A stretch of DNA of 64,000 nucleotides from JAHRVQ01 sp964548025 (GCA_964548025.1 CAZJRI010000005.1:17824-81823); one strand, 5' to 3'; shown: positions 18,520-28,707, numbered from the stretch's first letter. Program-made: numbers and translations. The notes: generated by a model from the letters alone, not told the origin.

Positions 18520-19530
18520 CTATCCGGACAACCGGGAAATGACCTCGTTAGTATACTGCGTCGTGGACATCGAGCCCCCAATATCTCCGGTGCAGGCACC
18601 GTCGCTGATGGCCGATCCTATAGCACCTCGCAGGAGATCTCCGGTCGGTTTCTCTTTGATGTGATCGAGCAGCATGGCAAAGGCCAGCAGAATAGCAGTG
18701 GGGTTGCATTTGTTCTGACCGGCAATATCTGGCGCTGTGCCGCCTGACGGGTCAAACATGGCGATATCAACTTCATCGTTCTCATCAAAACTGAAATTGC
18801 CGCTGGCGCCAAGGCCAATTCCGCCAGCAAGACCGCTTGCCATATCTGAAAGGAAATCACCGTATTCGTTAAGCACAAGTACCACGCTGTAGTCTTCAGG
18901 CTTCAGGACGATTTTAGCCAGCAGCGCATCAAAAAGTTCGACCTGATGGATGATGCCAGGAAATTCCTGCTGTACCTCGTCTGCGATCATCTGAAAAAAT
19001 CCGTCAGTTTCGCGCTGAATTGTATGTTTCGACGAAGAGGTAACAGTCAGCCCCTGCTCGAGGGCAAGCCGGAATGCAAATCTTGCAGCCTGCCGACAGG
19101 GCGTTCTTTCAACAATCCTCACCGATATCGCGCCGTCGTCACCGATGCGTCGACCGGGATCATCATAGGTTCCGCCGGTTGCGATTCGCACAATCTGTAT
19201 ATCGATGGGTTGTTTGAAATTTGTTTCAACCCCTGGCATTGAAGCGACGGGTCGAAGTATCACACTGAAATTACACAAACGACGGATAATGGCATTGGGG
19301 CTGGAAGTGGCTGTAACGGTTGGGTACTTGAGCCCTAGCCTGGTTTCATGAAGGGAATTAGCAATTTCATCAAAATAACTTCGGCCACTTGACTCTCTTG
19401 TTTTCAACGATAGATCGAGTGGAATGAAATCAAAGTCTATTGGCAGTGCATCAGCAACGGTGTGAACAGATTCCCTTAGTTCAGGTCCTATGCCGTCTCC
19501 AAGAAGCTCAGAAATTACTTTTTTTGTCAT
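18520..19530 (-). CDS. Isocitrate/isopropylmalate dehydrogenase-family enzyme
   Basis: The 336-residue protein has the family start GDGIGPE, a substrate-binding stretch SPNAIIRRLCNF and ILRPV, and the signature NEYGDFLSDMASGLAGGIG, then GSGN-equivalent GASGN and FDPSGGTAPDIAGQNKCNP, where NAD(P) and divalent metal bind. These enzymes oxidatively decarboxylate beta-hydroxyacids such as isocitrate, isopropylmalate or tartrate. The usual HGSAPDIAG segment reads GGTAPDIAG, missing the His. GGGAGGA precedes the ATG by nine bases. No leuB or TCA gene is near, so substrate cannot be assigned with certainty. Confidence 0.83.
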   Translation of the reverse strand: MTKKVISELLGDGIGPELRESVHTVADALPIDFDFIPLDLSLKTRESSGRSYFDEIANSLHETRLGLKYPTVTATSSPNAIIRRLCNFSVILRPVASMPGVETNFKQPIDIQIVRIATGGTYDDPGRRIGDDGAISVRIVERTPCRQAARFAFRLALEQGLTVTSSSKHTIQRETDGFFQMIADEVQQEFPGIIHQVELFDALLAKIVLKPEDYSVVLVLNEYGDFLSDMASGLAGGIGLGASGNFSFDENDEVDIAMFDPSGGTAPDIAGQNKCNPTAILLAFAMLLDHIKEKPTGDLLRGAIGSAISDGACTGDIGGSMSTTQYTNEVISRLSG

Positions 19531-19704
19531 GGAATATGATCCTCCCTAATGTCTGATGTTCGGGAAAACACCGGCCATGAATAACCGGCCATCAATAAAC
19601 AATAGCACGGGCTGACTGATATGTTATCGATCCTTCAATCGATGAAGGTACATGGTCGCAGCCCTGTGTATTAACCTCGGTATTAACAATGCATGCGTCA
19701 TCGC

Positions 19705-20490
19705 CTATTGATTGAGTTTCGAGAAGTCAGGGGTGCGTTTTTCTTTGAAAGCTGAAATCGCCTCCCTGTTCGCGGGGCCTCCGGAGAGATTGGCAAAGAC
19801 TGGTACCTCCCTTGCCCTGGCCTCCTGTACACCTGAAAGACGCGCCTGAAGCAGAAGGGTCTTTGTGGCAATCAGCGATGATACGGGTTGGGCAGCGATT
19901 TCATTTGCGACTGCCATAGCCTCGTTCATCAGGGCATCATTTGTAACCTTGCGCCATGCAAGGCCAATCTCAAGCGCCTTGTCCGCATCAATCCAGTTCG
20001 CCGTATATAGTAGATGGGCTGTCTCCTGCCAGCCAATTGTCCGCGGCAGAAGAAAGGTGCTCCCAGCCTCTGCTGTCACCCCAAGGTTAACAAAGGGAGC
20101 CCTGAGGCGAGCATCTTCTGCAATCAATACGAGATCACAGTGGGGTAATATGGTCAGCCCGATTCCAACGCCAATGCCGTTTACCGCAGCAATCAGAGGC
20201 TTGGGAAAGGCCTGGACAATACTGAGTGCTGGTTCAAACCCGTGTTGCTTTCCATCTTCAAAACGAGGTGGTGTCTCAAGTTCTCCGAGATCCGTCCCGG
20301 CAGTGAAGGCACGCCCCGTGCCAGTCATGACAACGACTGCAATATCCTGCTGGGTTGAAGCTTCCTCGAAGGCTGCACCGAGTTCATCCCACATGGCGGC
20401 GTTCATTGAATTGAGTGCTTCAGGCCGGTTGAGGGTCAGCAGGCGCACGCCTTCATTGTCTTCAATAAGGACCAGGTCAGAGGTCGTCAT
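19705..20490 (-). CDS. Enoyl-CoA hydratase/isomerase family protein
   Basis: The 261-residue crotonase-fold protein shows the first oxyanion-hole region AFTAGTDLGE, the second KPLIAAVNGIGVGIGLTI, and the catalytic helix GVTAEAGSTFLLPRTIG, in which the Glu aligns with the C-terminal catalytic Glu of hydratases. It hydrates or isomerises 2-enoyl-CoA in the cytoplasm. It is about 170 bases downstream in transcription-independent orientation from the dehydrogenase gene, both on the minus strand, and is probably transcribed first. Chain-length specificity is unknown. It is one of three crotonase genes in this window. Confidence 0.87.
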   Translation of the reverse strand: MTTSDLVLIEDNEGVRLLTLNRPEALNSMNAAMWDELGAAFEEASTQQDIAVVVMTGTGRAFTAGTDLGELETPPRFEDGKQHGFEPALSIVQAFPKPLIAAVNGIGVGIGLTILPHCDLVLIAEDARLRAPFVNLGVTAEAGSTFLLPRTIGWQETAHLLYTANWIDADKALEIGLAWRKVTNDALMNEAMAVANEIAAQPVSSLIATKTLLLQARLSGVQEARAREVPVFANLSGGPANREAISAFKEKRTPDFSKLNQ

Positions 20491-20734
20491 GGCATCAGCT
20501 CCGTATCATTTTCTGCTGTTGTTGTTTGTGTGACTGTATGTGTTTTTGCTACGACACTATTACCCAGCAGGTCACGACTTACAATAAAAATATGGATCAG
20601 TGCGACGCAGAATGTACCGTTCTGACCTCACTTGACCATTCTTGAGCGGATGTGTTTTATTTTCCAGACCGTCAATTCTCTGACCGACAATCGGGAGGGG
20701 AGAAAGTGATGGAATTAATGGAGGATTCAGAATC

Positions 20735-21757
20735 GTGATTCGAAAACTGACAATCGTTCTAAGTCTCGTATTGATATCTGCCTGCCAACCGCAGGAAGAT
20801 GCATCGACCAAAGTAGAATCCGTAGCTGCCACGCCTGCCGTAGCCGGGTCCGTTGAGCGACTGGCCCCGGAGTTTGACGAACTTATTGCGGCTGATGCTT
20901 TAATCGAGAAAGTCGCTGATGGATTCCAGTTCATTGAAGGCCCGGTCTGGGTAGGAGACGAAAACAAAGGGCACCTACTGTTCAGCGACATCCCGGCCGA
21001 CAAGGTCTATCGCTGGTCAGAGCATGAGAAGACGAGTATCTTTCTGGAGCCTGTTTTCCTGCCTGAGCTTAAAACGAATGGGCAGGGTGGTTCGAATGGC
21101 CTGACGCTCGACCTTGAAGGCCGTATTGTTCTCTGTGAACACGGCAACAGGCGAGTCGCCCGAATCGAGGAGGACGGTACTCGTGTCACGATCATCGACC
21201 GATTCGAAGGCAAGCGTTTTAACAGTCCGAATGATATTGTCTATCACTCAAGCGGTGCAGCTTTTTTTACCGACCCGCCCTATGGTCTCGCCAGCCCTGA
21301 AGCACGAGAGCTTGATTGGCAGGGTATCTACCGACTCGACCCCGACGGTACAGTACACCTCCTGGCAGACGGTCTGACTCGACCAAACGGGATCGGACTT
21401 TCACCGGATGAGAAGACGCTTTACGTTGCTAATTCGGATCAGGCGGCCAGATTGTGGATGGCTTATCAGGTGGATGACGATCTTGGTCTTGATAAAGGCA
21501 GAGTGCTGCTCGATCTCACAGACAGCAAAGATACCGGAGTACCTGACGGTCTGGCTATCGACACAAAAGGGAACCTCTGGGCCAGTGGACCTGGGGGTAT
21601 TGTGATTATCAGCCCGGAAGGAGAACACCTGGGGACGGTAAAACCATCAGAGCAGCCAGCCAATGCCGGTTTCGGCAACGATGGCAGGACACTTTATATG
21701 ACTGCTCGCACCGGCCTCTATAGGGTCCGCACACATGTTAAGGGGCTGATGCCCTAG
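20735..21757 (+). CDS. SMP-30/gluconolactonase-like lipoprotein
   Basis: The 340-residue protein starts at GTG 20735, with GGAGGA ten bases upstream. The leader ends with a lipobox LISAC at residues about 13-17, so it is likely a lipoprotein anchored in the envelope. The body is an SMP-30/gluconolactonase six-bladed propeller: EGPVWVGDENKGHLLFSDI, GRIVLCEHGNRRVAR, NSPNDIVYHSSGAAFFTDPP, RPNGIGLSPDEKTLYVA and VPDGLAIDTKGNLWASG. This family hydrolyses sugar lactones with a divalent cation. It precedes the PQQ dehydrogenase gene by 98 bases on the same strand, consistent with periplasmic oxidation of a sugar or alcohol to a lactone followed by hydrolysis. Confidence 0.88.
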   Translation: MIRKLTIVLSLVLISACQPQEDASTKVESVAATPAVAGSVERLAPEFDELIAADALIEKVADGFQFIEGPVWVGDENKGHLLFSDIPADKVYRWSEHEKTSIFLEPVFLPELKTNGQGGSNGLTLDLEGRIVLCEHGNRRVARIEEDGTRVTIIDRFEGKRFNSPNDIVYHSSGAAFFTDPPYGLASPEARELDWQGIYRLDPDGTVHLLADGLTRPNGIGLSPDEKTLYVANSDQAARLWMAYQVDDDLGLDKGRVLLDLTDSKDTGVPDGLAIDTKGNLWASGPGGIVIISPEGEHLGTVKPSEQPANAGFGNDGRTLYMTARTGLYRVRTHVKGLMP

Positions 21758-21855
21758 CCTTATGTCAGTTTCTCGGGTCAGCCAACGGGAATGATGACGT
21801 ATTGATGCATTATTTTAACAAACAAAATTCATGGACATATCTGAAGGATTAATAG

Positions 21856-23943
21856 ATGAGCAGAAGATATAGCTTAATCATCGTTATTGCATTGCTCTGC
21901 CTGTCAGGTTGTTCACCGGAGGATAGTAGGGAAACTAAAGAGCCCGCCCTTGAGTCGCAAACGTCAGAAACAGAATGGCCATTGCACGGACTGGATTATG
22001 GGGAAACGAGGTACAGTAGTTTAACGGATATCGATCAGACGACTGTCACGGACCTTGGCGTTGCCTGGTCATACGAACTGGGTTCAAAGCGCGGCGTTGA
22101 GACAACCCCAATCGTTGCTGACGGAACAATGTATGTCACCGCACCATGGAGTGTCGTTCATGCAATTGATGCCACAACCGGGCAGGGGATATGGAAGTAT
22201 GATCCCGAGGTGCCACGTCAGTGGGGTCGTTGGGCTTGCTGTGATGTGGTAAATCGCGGCGTGGCAATATGGGGAGATCGCTTGTTCGTTGGTACCCTGG
22301 ACGGTCGTCTGGTGGCTGTTGACAGATCCAGCGGTAAGAAAATCTGGGAAGTAAGAACAACACCAACCGACAAGCCCTATACAATTACCGGCGCACCACG
22401 TGTGGCAGGGGATAAGGTAATCATCGGCAACGGGGGCGCTGAATATGGCGTTCGTGGTTATGTAACGGCCTATGACGTGAAGTCCGGGGTAGAGGCCTGG
22501 CGTTTTTATACGGTGCCGGGTGATCCGTCAAAACCGCTCGAACATCCTGATCTTGAAATCGCATTGCCCACCTGGACCGGTGAATGGTGGGACGTGGGAG
22601 GTGGCGGCACAGCATGGGATTCCATGGCGTTCGACCCTGAACTTAACCTGATCTACGTTGGTGTTGGCAATGGATCTCCCTGGGCACGATATGAACGCAG
22701 TCCCGGTGGTGGTGACAACCTGTTCCTGTCTTCAGTTATTGCAGTAGACGTTGAAACGGGTCGCCTGCGCTGGCACTACCAGACAACGCCTTCTGACAAC
22801 TGGGATTACACTGCGACCCAGCACATATTACTGACTGATCTCACCATCAACGGAGAACATCGCAAGGTCCTGCTTCAGGCGCCGAAGAACGGATTCCTTT
22901 ATGTGCTGGATCGAGTCAATGGTGAACTGATATCTGCAACTCCCTACGTGCATATGAACTGGGCAACTCATGTTGACATAGAGTCAGGTCGACCGGTTGA
23001 AACTGAAGACGGTAATTACGAAGCAGCCGCCAAGAAAGTCATGCCAGGTCCACCAGGTGGTCATAACTGGCAACCCATGTCATTCAGTCAGAAAACCCAG
23101 TTACTTTATGTGCCCGCTCATGATACGGGGATCTGGTACAGCTACGACGATCAGTTTGAATATGACCCGACCGTCACGAACCTTGGATTGAAATTTACGC
23201 CGGAGGTGGCTGCACAGGCATTGGCAGATCCGGTAGAACACCGCGGTTATCTCATTGCCTGGGATCCCATCGAAGCAAAACCAAGATGGAAGTTGAAATT
23301 TGATGGGCACTGGAACGGAGGATTGTTGTCTACTGCCGGTGGGCTGGTTTTTCAGGGTACGCCCGATGGCAATTTCACGGCATACCGAGACAGTGATGGT
23401 GAAGTATTGTGGCGTACCAGTTCCACACCCGGCTTCTTTGCACCTCCGGTAACCTACAAAATCAAAGGTGAACAATATATTGCCATAGCGGCAGGTGTCG
23501 GTGGTGGTGGTGGCATGCCACGGCGAATTCTGCCAGGGGCGATGATCAACGAGTACGAAAACGAAGGCCGTATTATCGCATTTAAACTGGGTGCCAAATC
23601 ACCCATGCCTCTTTCGAAAAAGAAACCCGACCGTACTATTCCGGATCTGCCTCAATTGTCCGCTAGTGATGACGACCTGGAGAAGGGAAGAGTGCTCTTT
23701 GGAAAATACTGCCAGTCATGCCATGGCGGTGGGATGCTTCACCCGGACCTTCGATATTTGACCCAGGCAAAACACGCAATACTCAAAGAAATAGTTCTTG
23801 GAGGCGCATTCCTGGGGCTTGGAATGCCCAGGTTTGACGATGTGTTGAACGAAGCGGACGTTGATGCAATCCAGTTCTACCTGTTCAGTCAGACAATGCT
23901 TCTGAGGGCCAGTCAGAATGAACAGGATGATTCATCTGATTAA
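21856..23943 (+). CDS. PQQ-dependent dehydrogenase lipoprotein with C-terminal cytochrome c
   Basis: The 695-residue quinohemoprotein has a lipobox leader (CLSGC, Cys19). The PQQ propeller occupies about residues 38-585: the vicinal Cys128-Cys129 (RWACCDV), characteristic of quinoprotein alcohol dehydrogenases, the SDNWDYTAT Asp region near 316, and repeated GxxxW tryptophan-docking sequences. A cytochrome c domain follows with CQSCH at 619-623 and a distal Met candidate (LGMPRF). It would oxidise an alcohol or sugar in the periplasm and pass electrons through the heme. AAGGA lies eight bases before the ATG. It probably shares a unit with the SMP-30 gene. PQQ synthesis genes are not in the window. 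Confidence 0.9.
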   Translation: MSRRYSLIIVIALLCLSGCSPEDSRETKEPALESQTSETEWPLHGLDYGETRYSSLTDIDQTTVTDLGVAWSYELGSKRGVETTPIVADGTMYVTAPWSVVHAIDATTGQGIWKYDPEVPRQWGRWACCDVVNRGVAIWGDRLFVGTLDGRLVAVDRSSGKKIWEVRTTPTDKPYTITGAPRVAGDKVIIGNGGAEYGVRGYVTAYDVKSGVEAWRFYTVPGDPSKPLEHPDLEIALPTWTGEWWDVGGGGTAWDSMAFDPELNLIYVGVGNGSPWARYERSPGGGDNLFLSSVIAVDVETGRLRWHYQTTPSDNWDYTATQHILLTDLTINGEHRKVLLQAPKNGFLYVLDRVNGELISATPYVHMNWATHVDIESGRPVETEDGNYEAAAKKVMPGPPGGHNWQPMSFSQKTQLLYVPAHDTGIWYSYDDQFEYDPTVTNLGLKFTPEVAAQALADPVEHRGYLIAWDPIEAKPRWKLKFDGHWNGGLLSTAGGLVFQGTPDGNFTAYRDSDGEVLWRTSSTPGFFAPPVTYKIKGEQYIAIAAGVGGGGGMPRRILPGAMINEYENEGRIIAFKLGAKSPMPLSKKKPDRTIPDLPQLSASDDDLEKGRVLFGKYCQSCHGGGMLHPDLRYLTQAKHAILKEIVLGGAFLGLGMPRFDDVLNEADVDAIQFYLFSQTMLLRASQNEQDDSSD

Positions 23944-24001
23944 ATCTCTTCTGAGATCCCGGAACTACTTCAGAGGAAGTGCTATGGAGTGCGAGTATTT
24001 T

Positions 24002-26446
24002 TTAAATAGAAACGCTGACGGTTCTGCTGCCACGTCCATCCTGGGTGAAAGATCGCAACTTTATCTCAACCGTTTTCTCCGAAGTCAGGTTAACCGGCTG
24101 ATGGTAACGTGGACTATTTGCACGAGGCTCACTTCCATCCAGAGTGTAACGAATGGCAAGACTGGGAAAGAGCACATTCGCCTGCAGCATCGAATCTTTC
24201 ACCACGGCCCCTGGCGGAGGAACCCGAAAAGCTGCCTTTTTTGATTCCAGGAAGTTGAGTTCACGTTGATCCAGTGCAGCTACGAATTCACCCCAACGAG
24301 CCGGATCAGGTTTGCTGTTCCATGCCCGTTCTGCGACTGCCAGCAATCTGGGGAACAGGTAGAAATCACATAGTTCAGGGCTGTAAACCGTTTCTCCCCA
24401 AAGTTGTGCCTGTATGCCCTTGAATTGATCCATGTGTTCTATATCGAGACCCAACATCTGCTCAGGATCAAAATGATAGATATGGCGGGTATCAATGTAG
24501 GAACCCCAGGGCAGACCTGGTTCATCCTTGTCACGACCATAAGGCATGTCCAGATAGAGAAAACTGGCATTGCAGATGACTATCTGCTGGTTGTTGGCAA
24601 TCATCTCCCTGGTAATGTCTTTCTTCCCCCTTTCTGTCGTCCAGTCGCAGAAGTACCTTTCCCCTTTCTCACTGTCATTGTCAGTGTCAGCATAGGGTGC
24701 AAGTTCATGCCAGAACCCGATCCTGATGCCAGGCACGATTGCTTCCGCAGCTTCTGTAACCTTCTTGTAATGGCGTCGCATGAGTGCTGTGCGTGCACTT
24801 TTGATGTCTTCGGGTTCATCCATCGACCAGGCCGGGTTCCACAGATCATGACATGCGCGCACCGCAGGGGAGTGGATCCACGCACCGTCGGGTACCTCAT
24901 CACCACCTAGATGAATAGTTTTAAGTGGCACGCCAGCCCGGTGATAGATGTCTTTGATTTCGCTCAATACACAGGTAAAGAAATGGTAAGTCGAATCGAG
25001 ACAGACATTAACCACATTGTTCTTATATCCCTGGGCTGATTGGTGCACTGATTGATCATCTGGATCCACGACCTGGTATTGAATTGAATTCTGAAGTGAC
25101 TGGATTATTGAATTTGCATGTCCCGGTAAGTTAAATTCCAGGATTACCTCTACATGGTGACTGGCAGCGGTTTGCAATATGTGAATCATGTCGCGTTGTG
25201 ACAAAAAGCCGGAGACGGTTTGATGGTCGTCCCCCCAGGCTGGATAAAGTGCCTGCACCTCGCCTGATGTGTTGGTGGTTTCATGCTGTCGTCTGCCGCC
25301 GATATCAGTCAATTCAGGAACGGATTCTATTTCCAGTCGCCAGCCTTCATCGTTTGAAATCCCGAGTTGCAGTCGGTTCATTTTGTAGGCTGCCATTATC
25401 TGGATGACTTTCACAATCTGGTCAGCGTCCTGGTAATGACGGGATATATCCAGAAATAGTGCACGATGTGACCAGTCGGGTGCGTCTTTGATGTTTATGC
25501 AGGGCAATCGGTTGTTGCTGATTATCTGACGCAGAGATTGAATCCCATAATAAACGCCAGCCTGATCTGAACCCGCTATTTTTACACCATTGGCATCAAT
25601 TGTGAGGTGGTATCCCTCGTCAGGCAGGTCTGATTGCAATAACAACGAGATTGGTATGCCAGAGCTGGATTCTGCGGCAAACTGTTGAAACAGATTCGAC
25701 AAGTGCACCTTCTCGTTTGCGAGCATGGGTTCAGCAGATATATTGAATCCGTTGGTTAAATTCAGCACATCCTCTGTTGTGTCTATCGATTGGGCATCGG
25801 GGATGAGGAAAGATCGTCCAGTTGCAGCAGGAATCTGCTCGTTGCGATCATAGATACTTGAAGCAGTTTGCAGGTCTGTATTGCAGGTTGGAGAAGTATC
25901 CTTGATCCAGCTATTGGTCAGAGTAGGTACATCCGGGATAATGGGATCTAGTAACGTGGGATTACCCAGTATCGTTTCCTTGTCGTCAGCGTCGATTGAA
26001 GAGAGGTAAAAACCCTGTGTAGCTGCCAGATTCATGCCAGCAAATAGCCAGGTTTCGATGTTAAGTTCAATCTCCTCTCCATTTCCCAGAGATGGCCATC
26101 CACTGGAAGGTTCGAGAAATCCATGGCGGCCATCGATTAATCGAACCGTACCTAGATTCTCACCCTGGGCAAGAGTCAGCCCGAGGCTGAAATATAGTCG
26201 CCAGCCTGAATCTGTTAGTTCTGATTCGCCGCAATTTCTAATCAGTAAGCTGCTGGTGACCTTATCCAGATCAACATCATAATCTTGTTTCACCTGAACC
26301 TGTATGTCTGCTGCCTTGAATGCAGCTTTCACCTGGTCAACCATTGATTCGTCTCTATCAAAATCAGCCAGCATGAGTATACATAAAAGGGAATGAAGGA
26401 ATTGGGCAGATTCAAGTATTCGGGCCCACGTGGGATTAAGCAGCAA
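24002..26446 (-). CDS. GH20 beta-N-acetylhexosaminidase (chitobiase-like)
   Basis: The 814-residue reading frame has the four-domain architecture of chitobiases: N-terminal carbohydrate-binding domain (about 35-170), GH20b (about 200-330), catalytic barrel (about 335-690) with HLGGDEVPDGAW near residue 515, whose adjacent Asp-Glu pair performs substrate-assisted catalysis, and a C-terminal CHB_HEX_C-like domain (from about 735). It removes terminal GlcNAc or GalNAc from chitin oligomers or glycans. The start is uncertain: the TTG at 26446 has no ribosome-binding site, and no clean signal peptide is visible; an ATG at 26344 gives a soluble form. It converges with the PQQ gene. Confidence 0.9.
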   Translation of the reverse strand: MLLNPTWARILESAQFLHSLLCILMLADFDRDESMVDQVKAAFKAADIQVQVKQDYDVDLDKVTSSLLIRNCGESELTDSGWRLYFSLGLTLAQGENLGTVRLIDGRHGFLEPSSGWPSLGNGEEIELNIETWLFAGMNLAATQGFYLSSIDADDKETILGNPTLLDPIIPDVPTLTNSWIKDTSPTCNTDLQTASSIYDRNEQIPAATGRSFLIPDAQSIDTTEDVLNLTNGFNISAEPMLANEKVHLSNLFQQFAAESSSGIPISLLLQSDLPDEGYHLTIDANGVKIAGSDQAGVYYGIQSLRQIISNNRLPCINIKDAPDWSHRALFLDISRHYQDADQIVKVIQIMAAYKMNRLQLGISNDEGWRLEIESVPELTDIGGRRQHETTNTSGEVQALYPAWGDDHQTVSGFLSQRDMIHILQTAASHHVEVILEFNLPGHANSIIQSLQNSIQYQVVDPDDQSVHQSAQGYKNNVVNVCLDSTYHFFTCVLSEIKDIYHRAGVPLKTIHLGGDEVPDGAWIHSPAVRACHDLWNPAWSMDEPEDIKSARTALMRRHYKKVTEAAEAIVPGIRIGFWHELAPYADTDNDSEKGERYFCDWTTERGKKDITREMIANNQQIVICNASFLYLDMPYGRDKDEPGLPWGSYIDTRHIYHFDPEQMLGLDIEHMDQFKGIQAQLWGETVYSPELCDFYLFPRLLAVAERAWNSKPDPARWGEFVAALDQRELNFLESKKAAFRVPPPGAVVKDSMLQANVLFPSLAIRYTLDGSEPRANSPRYHQPVNLTSEKTVEIKLRSFTQDGRGSRTVSVSI

Positions 26447-26566
26447 GCCAGGGGAGGCGGGAGTGGTTATTCTTTTATACTTTATTGGCTATCAACTCAC
26501 TTATATCTCATCTTTGCTTTATCATGCAGAAACATAATACAAAAACCGAATTGAGCAGGAACAATC

Positions 26567-26953
26567 ATGTTTAGAATAATAATCTGTATCACCCTGTTGT
26601 TGCCGGTTACCCTGGTATGGGCAGATCATCACGAAAAGCCAGTCTATGAGTTGCGCACCTATACGGCTAACGAAGGCAAGCTATCGGCACTGCAGGCTAG
26701 ATTCAGAGACCATACGATGGCAATCTTCGAAAAGCATGGCATGAAAAATATTGGCTACTGGCTGGCACAGGACACACCCGATACCCTGATCTACATCCTC
26801 GCCCATAAAGACAGAGATACCGCAGCCGTTTCTTGGAAGGCGTTTGTGGCTGATCCCGCCTGGCGCGAGGTGTACCAGAACTCGATTGCCGATGGAAGGC
26901 TCGTGAAGAAGGTCGTGAGTGTATACATGGACCCGACTGACTTCTCACCCTGA
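26567..26953 (+). CDS. Exported NIPSNAP-family protein
   Basis: The 128-residue product has a signal peptide (first ~19 residues, ending WA|DHH) followed by one ~100-residue dimeric ferredoxin-like NIPSNAP domain, with KPVYELRTYTANEGKL at its start and WREVYQNS, KKVVSVYM towards its end. NIPSNAP proteins are small alpha-beta barrels of unclear function. The signal makes this copy periplasmic or secreted. It stands between divergent GH20 and a GPH symporter gene 180 bases downstream, which could share regulation but not coupling. Confidence 0.85.
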   Translation: MFRIIICITLLLPVTLVWADHHEKPVYELRTYTANEGKLSALQARFRDHTMAIFEKHGMKNIGYWLAQDTPDTLIYILAHKDRDTAAVSWKAFVADPAWREVYQNSIADGRLVKKVVSVYMDPTDFSP

Positions 26954-27133
26954 TGGATGCCAGGCATAAAAAGTATTAAGAAGCTGAGTCTACAGCTGGG
27001 AAGAACCGGTTGTTCATCTTAAAGTTGCCAGGAATGTTGACCTCAAGATCATTATTTGTCACATTTAGATGGCATCATCGCGATCCTGATTAATAGGTGG
27101 TGATATTAATCATAGCGAAGCGATTGTTGGTGA

Positions 27134-28564
27134 ATGAGTAGTTATAAACTTTCCTGGTCGAACAAGTTTTTCTTTGGATTGGGGCAGGCAGCAGAGTCGA
27201 TCAAGAATTTTGGATTCGGCACCTTGCTGTTGTTGTATTACAACCAGGTACTGGGTCTCTCCGGTACCTATGCCGGTTTCGCAGTCGCAATCGCTCTAGT
27301 AGCTGATGCCATATCTGATCCAGCCGTTGGCTCCTGGTCTGACGGCTTCAAAAACAAATGGGGTCGGCGTCATCCATTCATGTTCGCGTCGATCATTCCG
27401 CTTGGCCTTTGTTTCTATCTTCTCTTCATGCCGCCCCTGGGCATGTCAGAATTTCAACTCTTTCTGTGGTTTACCTGTTTTGCCATCCTCACCCGTACTG
27501 CCCTGACGTTTTTCCATGTGCCCTACCTGTCTCTGGGTGCAGAGATGACTCAGGACTATAACGAGCGAACCCAACTCGTGGTGATCCGAACAGCGCTGGG
27601 TATTTTTGCCAGCATTTTTGTGATCTATATTGCCTGGAATTTTATCTTCCTTAAAACTGAGACTGATCCCACACCCCAGTTAACCCGGGAGCCCTATTTC
27701 CTCTATGCGTCGTTGAGTGCAGGTGTGATGGTCGTCATGATGTTTATCTCAGTAATCGGCACTCGCAGTCTCGTGCCACACCTGGCTGGTGCAAAACAGG
27801 AAGGTCGGGCATTCAGTATTCTGCAAGTTTATACAGATCTCTTTAGTGCACTGATGAACCCTTCGTTTCGGGCATTGTTTGTTGGTACCTTATTGTTCTA
27901 TATCTATGCGGGTACCCATGGTGCCCTCGCGATGCACCTCAAAACCTTCTACTGGGAACTGGATACGAAGGGCATTGAATACTGGCAATATGGCGGTGTC
28001 GCTGGTGGTATTCTGGGCTTGCCCCTGGTCTCGGTATTCAATCGGTGGATCGACAAGAAATGGACGGTGATCGTTGGTGTAGGACTTGCCGCAATCGCCG
28101 GGACCTCACCAGTGCTGTTAAAACTGGTTAATTTGATGCCTGAGGATCAGGACGTTCTTGTTGCTGTTCTGGTTGGTCTGAGTGTCGTTGTCTCAATGTC
28201 CTACGTGCTTGCGGGTGTGTCCGTGATGTCGATGATGGGAGACATAGCCGATGAACATGAGTTAAAACATGGCACGCGTCAGGAAGGCGTCTATTTTGGC
28301 GCCTATAATTTTTCTGCGAAGTGTACCAGCGCCTTAGGAAATCTGGTGGCGGGTTTTATCCTGGATATAATCAGCTTTCCTGTTAATTCGAGCCCGGGAG
28401 AAGTCCCGCAGGAAGTGCTCACTAACTTTGGGCTTTTCTACGGTGTGGTAGTGTTGATGCTCCTCGCCGCAACCTATGTATTTCTGCCATACAACCTGAG
28501 CAGAAAACGACACAATGAAATTATCCAGGCATTGAACCAGCGAGCCGAAGAGCCTGCTTCATAG
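27134..28564 (+). CDS. GPH-family MFS sugar:cation symporter (MelB-like)
   Basis: The 476-residue protein has about 12 hydrophobic segments and the GPH signature: GLGQAAESIKNFGFG at the start, then ALVADAISDPAVGSWSDG with conserved Asp residues in TM2, and KWGRRHPFMF at the first cytoplasmic loop. Family members import glycosides, pentosides or hexuronides with Na+ or H+ in the inner membrane. A matching sugar hydrolase, the GH20 gene, is 0.7 kb upstream on the other strand. Substrate is inferred, not shown. Two GATTAATC palindromes lie directly downstream. Confidence 0.88.
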   Translation: MSSYKLSWSNKFFFGLGQAAESIKNFGFGTLLLLYYNQVLGLSGTYAGFAVAIALVADAISDPAVGSWSDGFKNKWGRRHPFMFASIIPLGLCFYLLFMPPLGMSEFQLFLWFTCFAILTRTALTFFHVPYLSLGAEMTQDYNERTQLVVIRTALGIFASIFVIYIAWNFIFLKTETDPTPQLTREPYFLYASLSAGVMVVMMFISVIGTRSLVPHLAGAKQEGRAFSILQVYTDLFSALMNPSFRALFVGTLLFYIYAGTHGALAMHLKTFYWELDTKGIEYWQYGGVAGGILGLPLVSVFNRWIDKKWTVIVGVGLAAIAGTSPVLLKLVNLMPEDQDVLVAVLVGLSVVVSMSYVLAGVSVMSMMGDIADEHELKHGTRQEGVYFGAYNFSAKCTSALGNLVAGFILDIISFPVNSSPGEVPQEVLTNFGLFYGVVVLMLLAATYVFLPYNLSRKRHNEIIQALNQRAEEPAS

Positions 28565-28576
28565 ACCGGTTCCCAC

Positions 28577-28592
28577 GATTAATCGATTAATC
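28577..28592. promoter_or_regulatory. Perfect 16-bp palindrome GATTAATCGATTAATC
   Basis: The sequence is its own reverse complement and consists of two GATTAATC units. It lies 12 bases after the symporter stop and about 170 bases upstream of the enoyl-CoA hydratase start. A second GATTAATC palindrome lies at 28674. Confidence 0.4.
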
Positions 28593-28673
28593 CCAAGGGC
28601 ACTCAACAAGGGGTGAATACCGACCTCTTTTCTTTTGTTGTAGTATCAACTGCTGATGGATCAGTTGGGCAGT

Positions 28674-28685
28674 CGGATTAATCCG
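28674..28685. promoter_or_regulatory. Palindrome CGGATTAATCCG
   Basis: This perfect 12-base palindrome shares its GATTAATC core with the site at 28577 and is 77 bases upstream of the likely crotonase ATG. It is a reasonable operator candidate; no regulator gene is next to it. Confidence 0.4.
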
Positions 28686-28707
28686 GCGCCTCAGGCTTGT
28701 GAATCTG

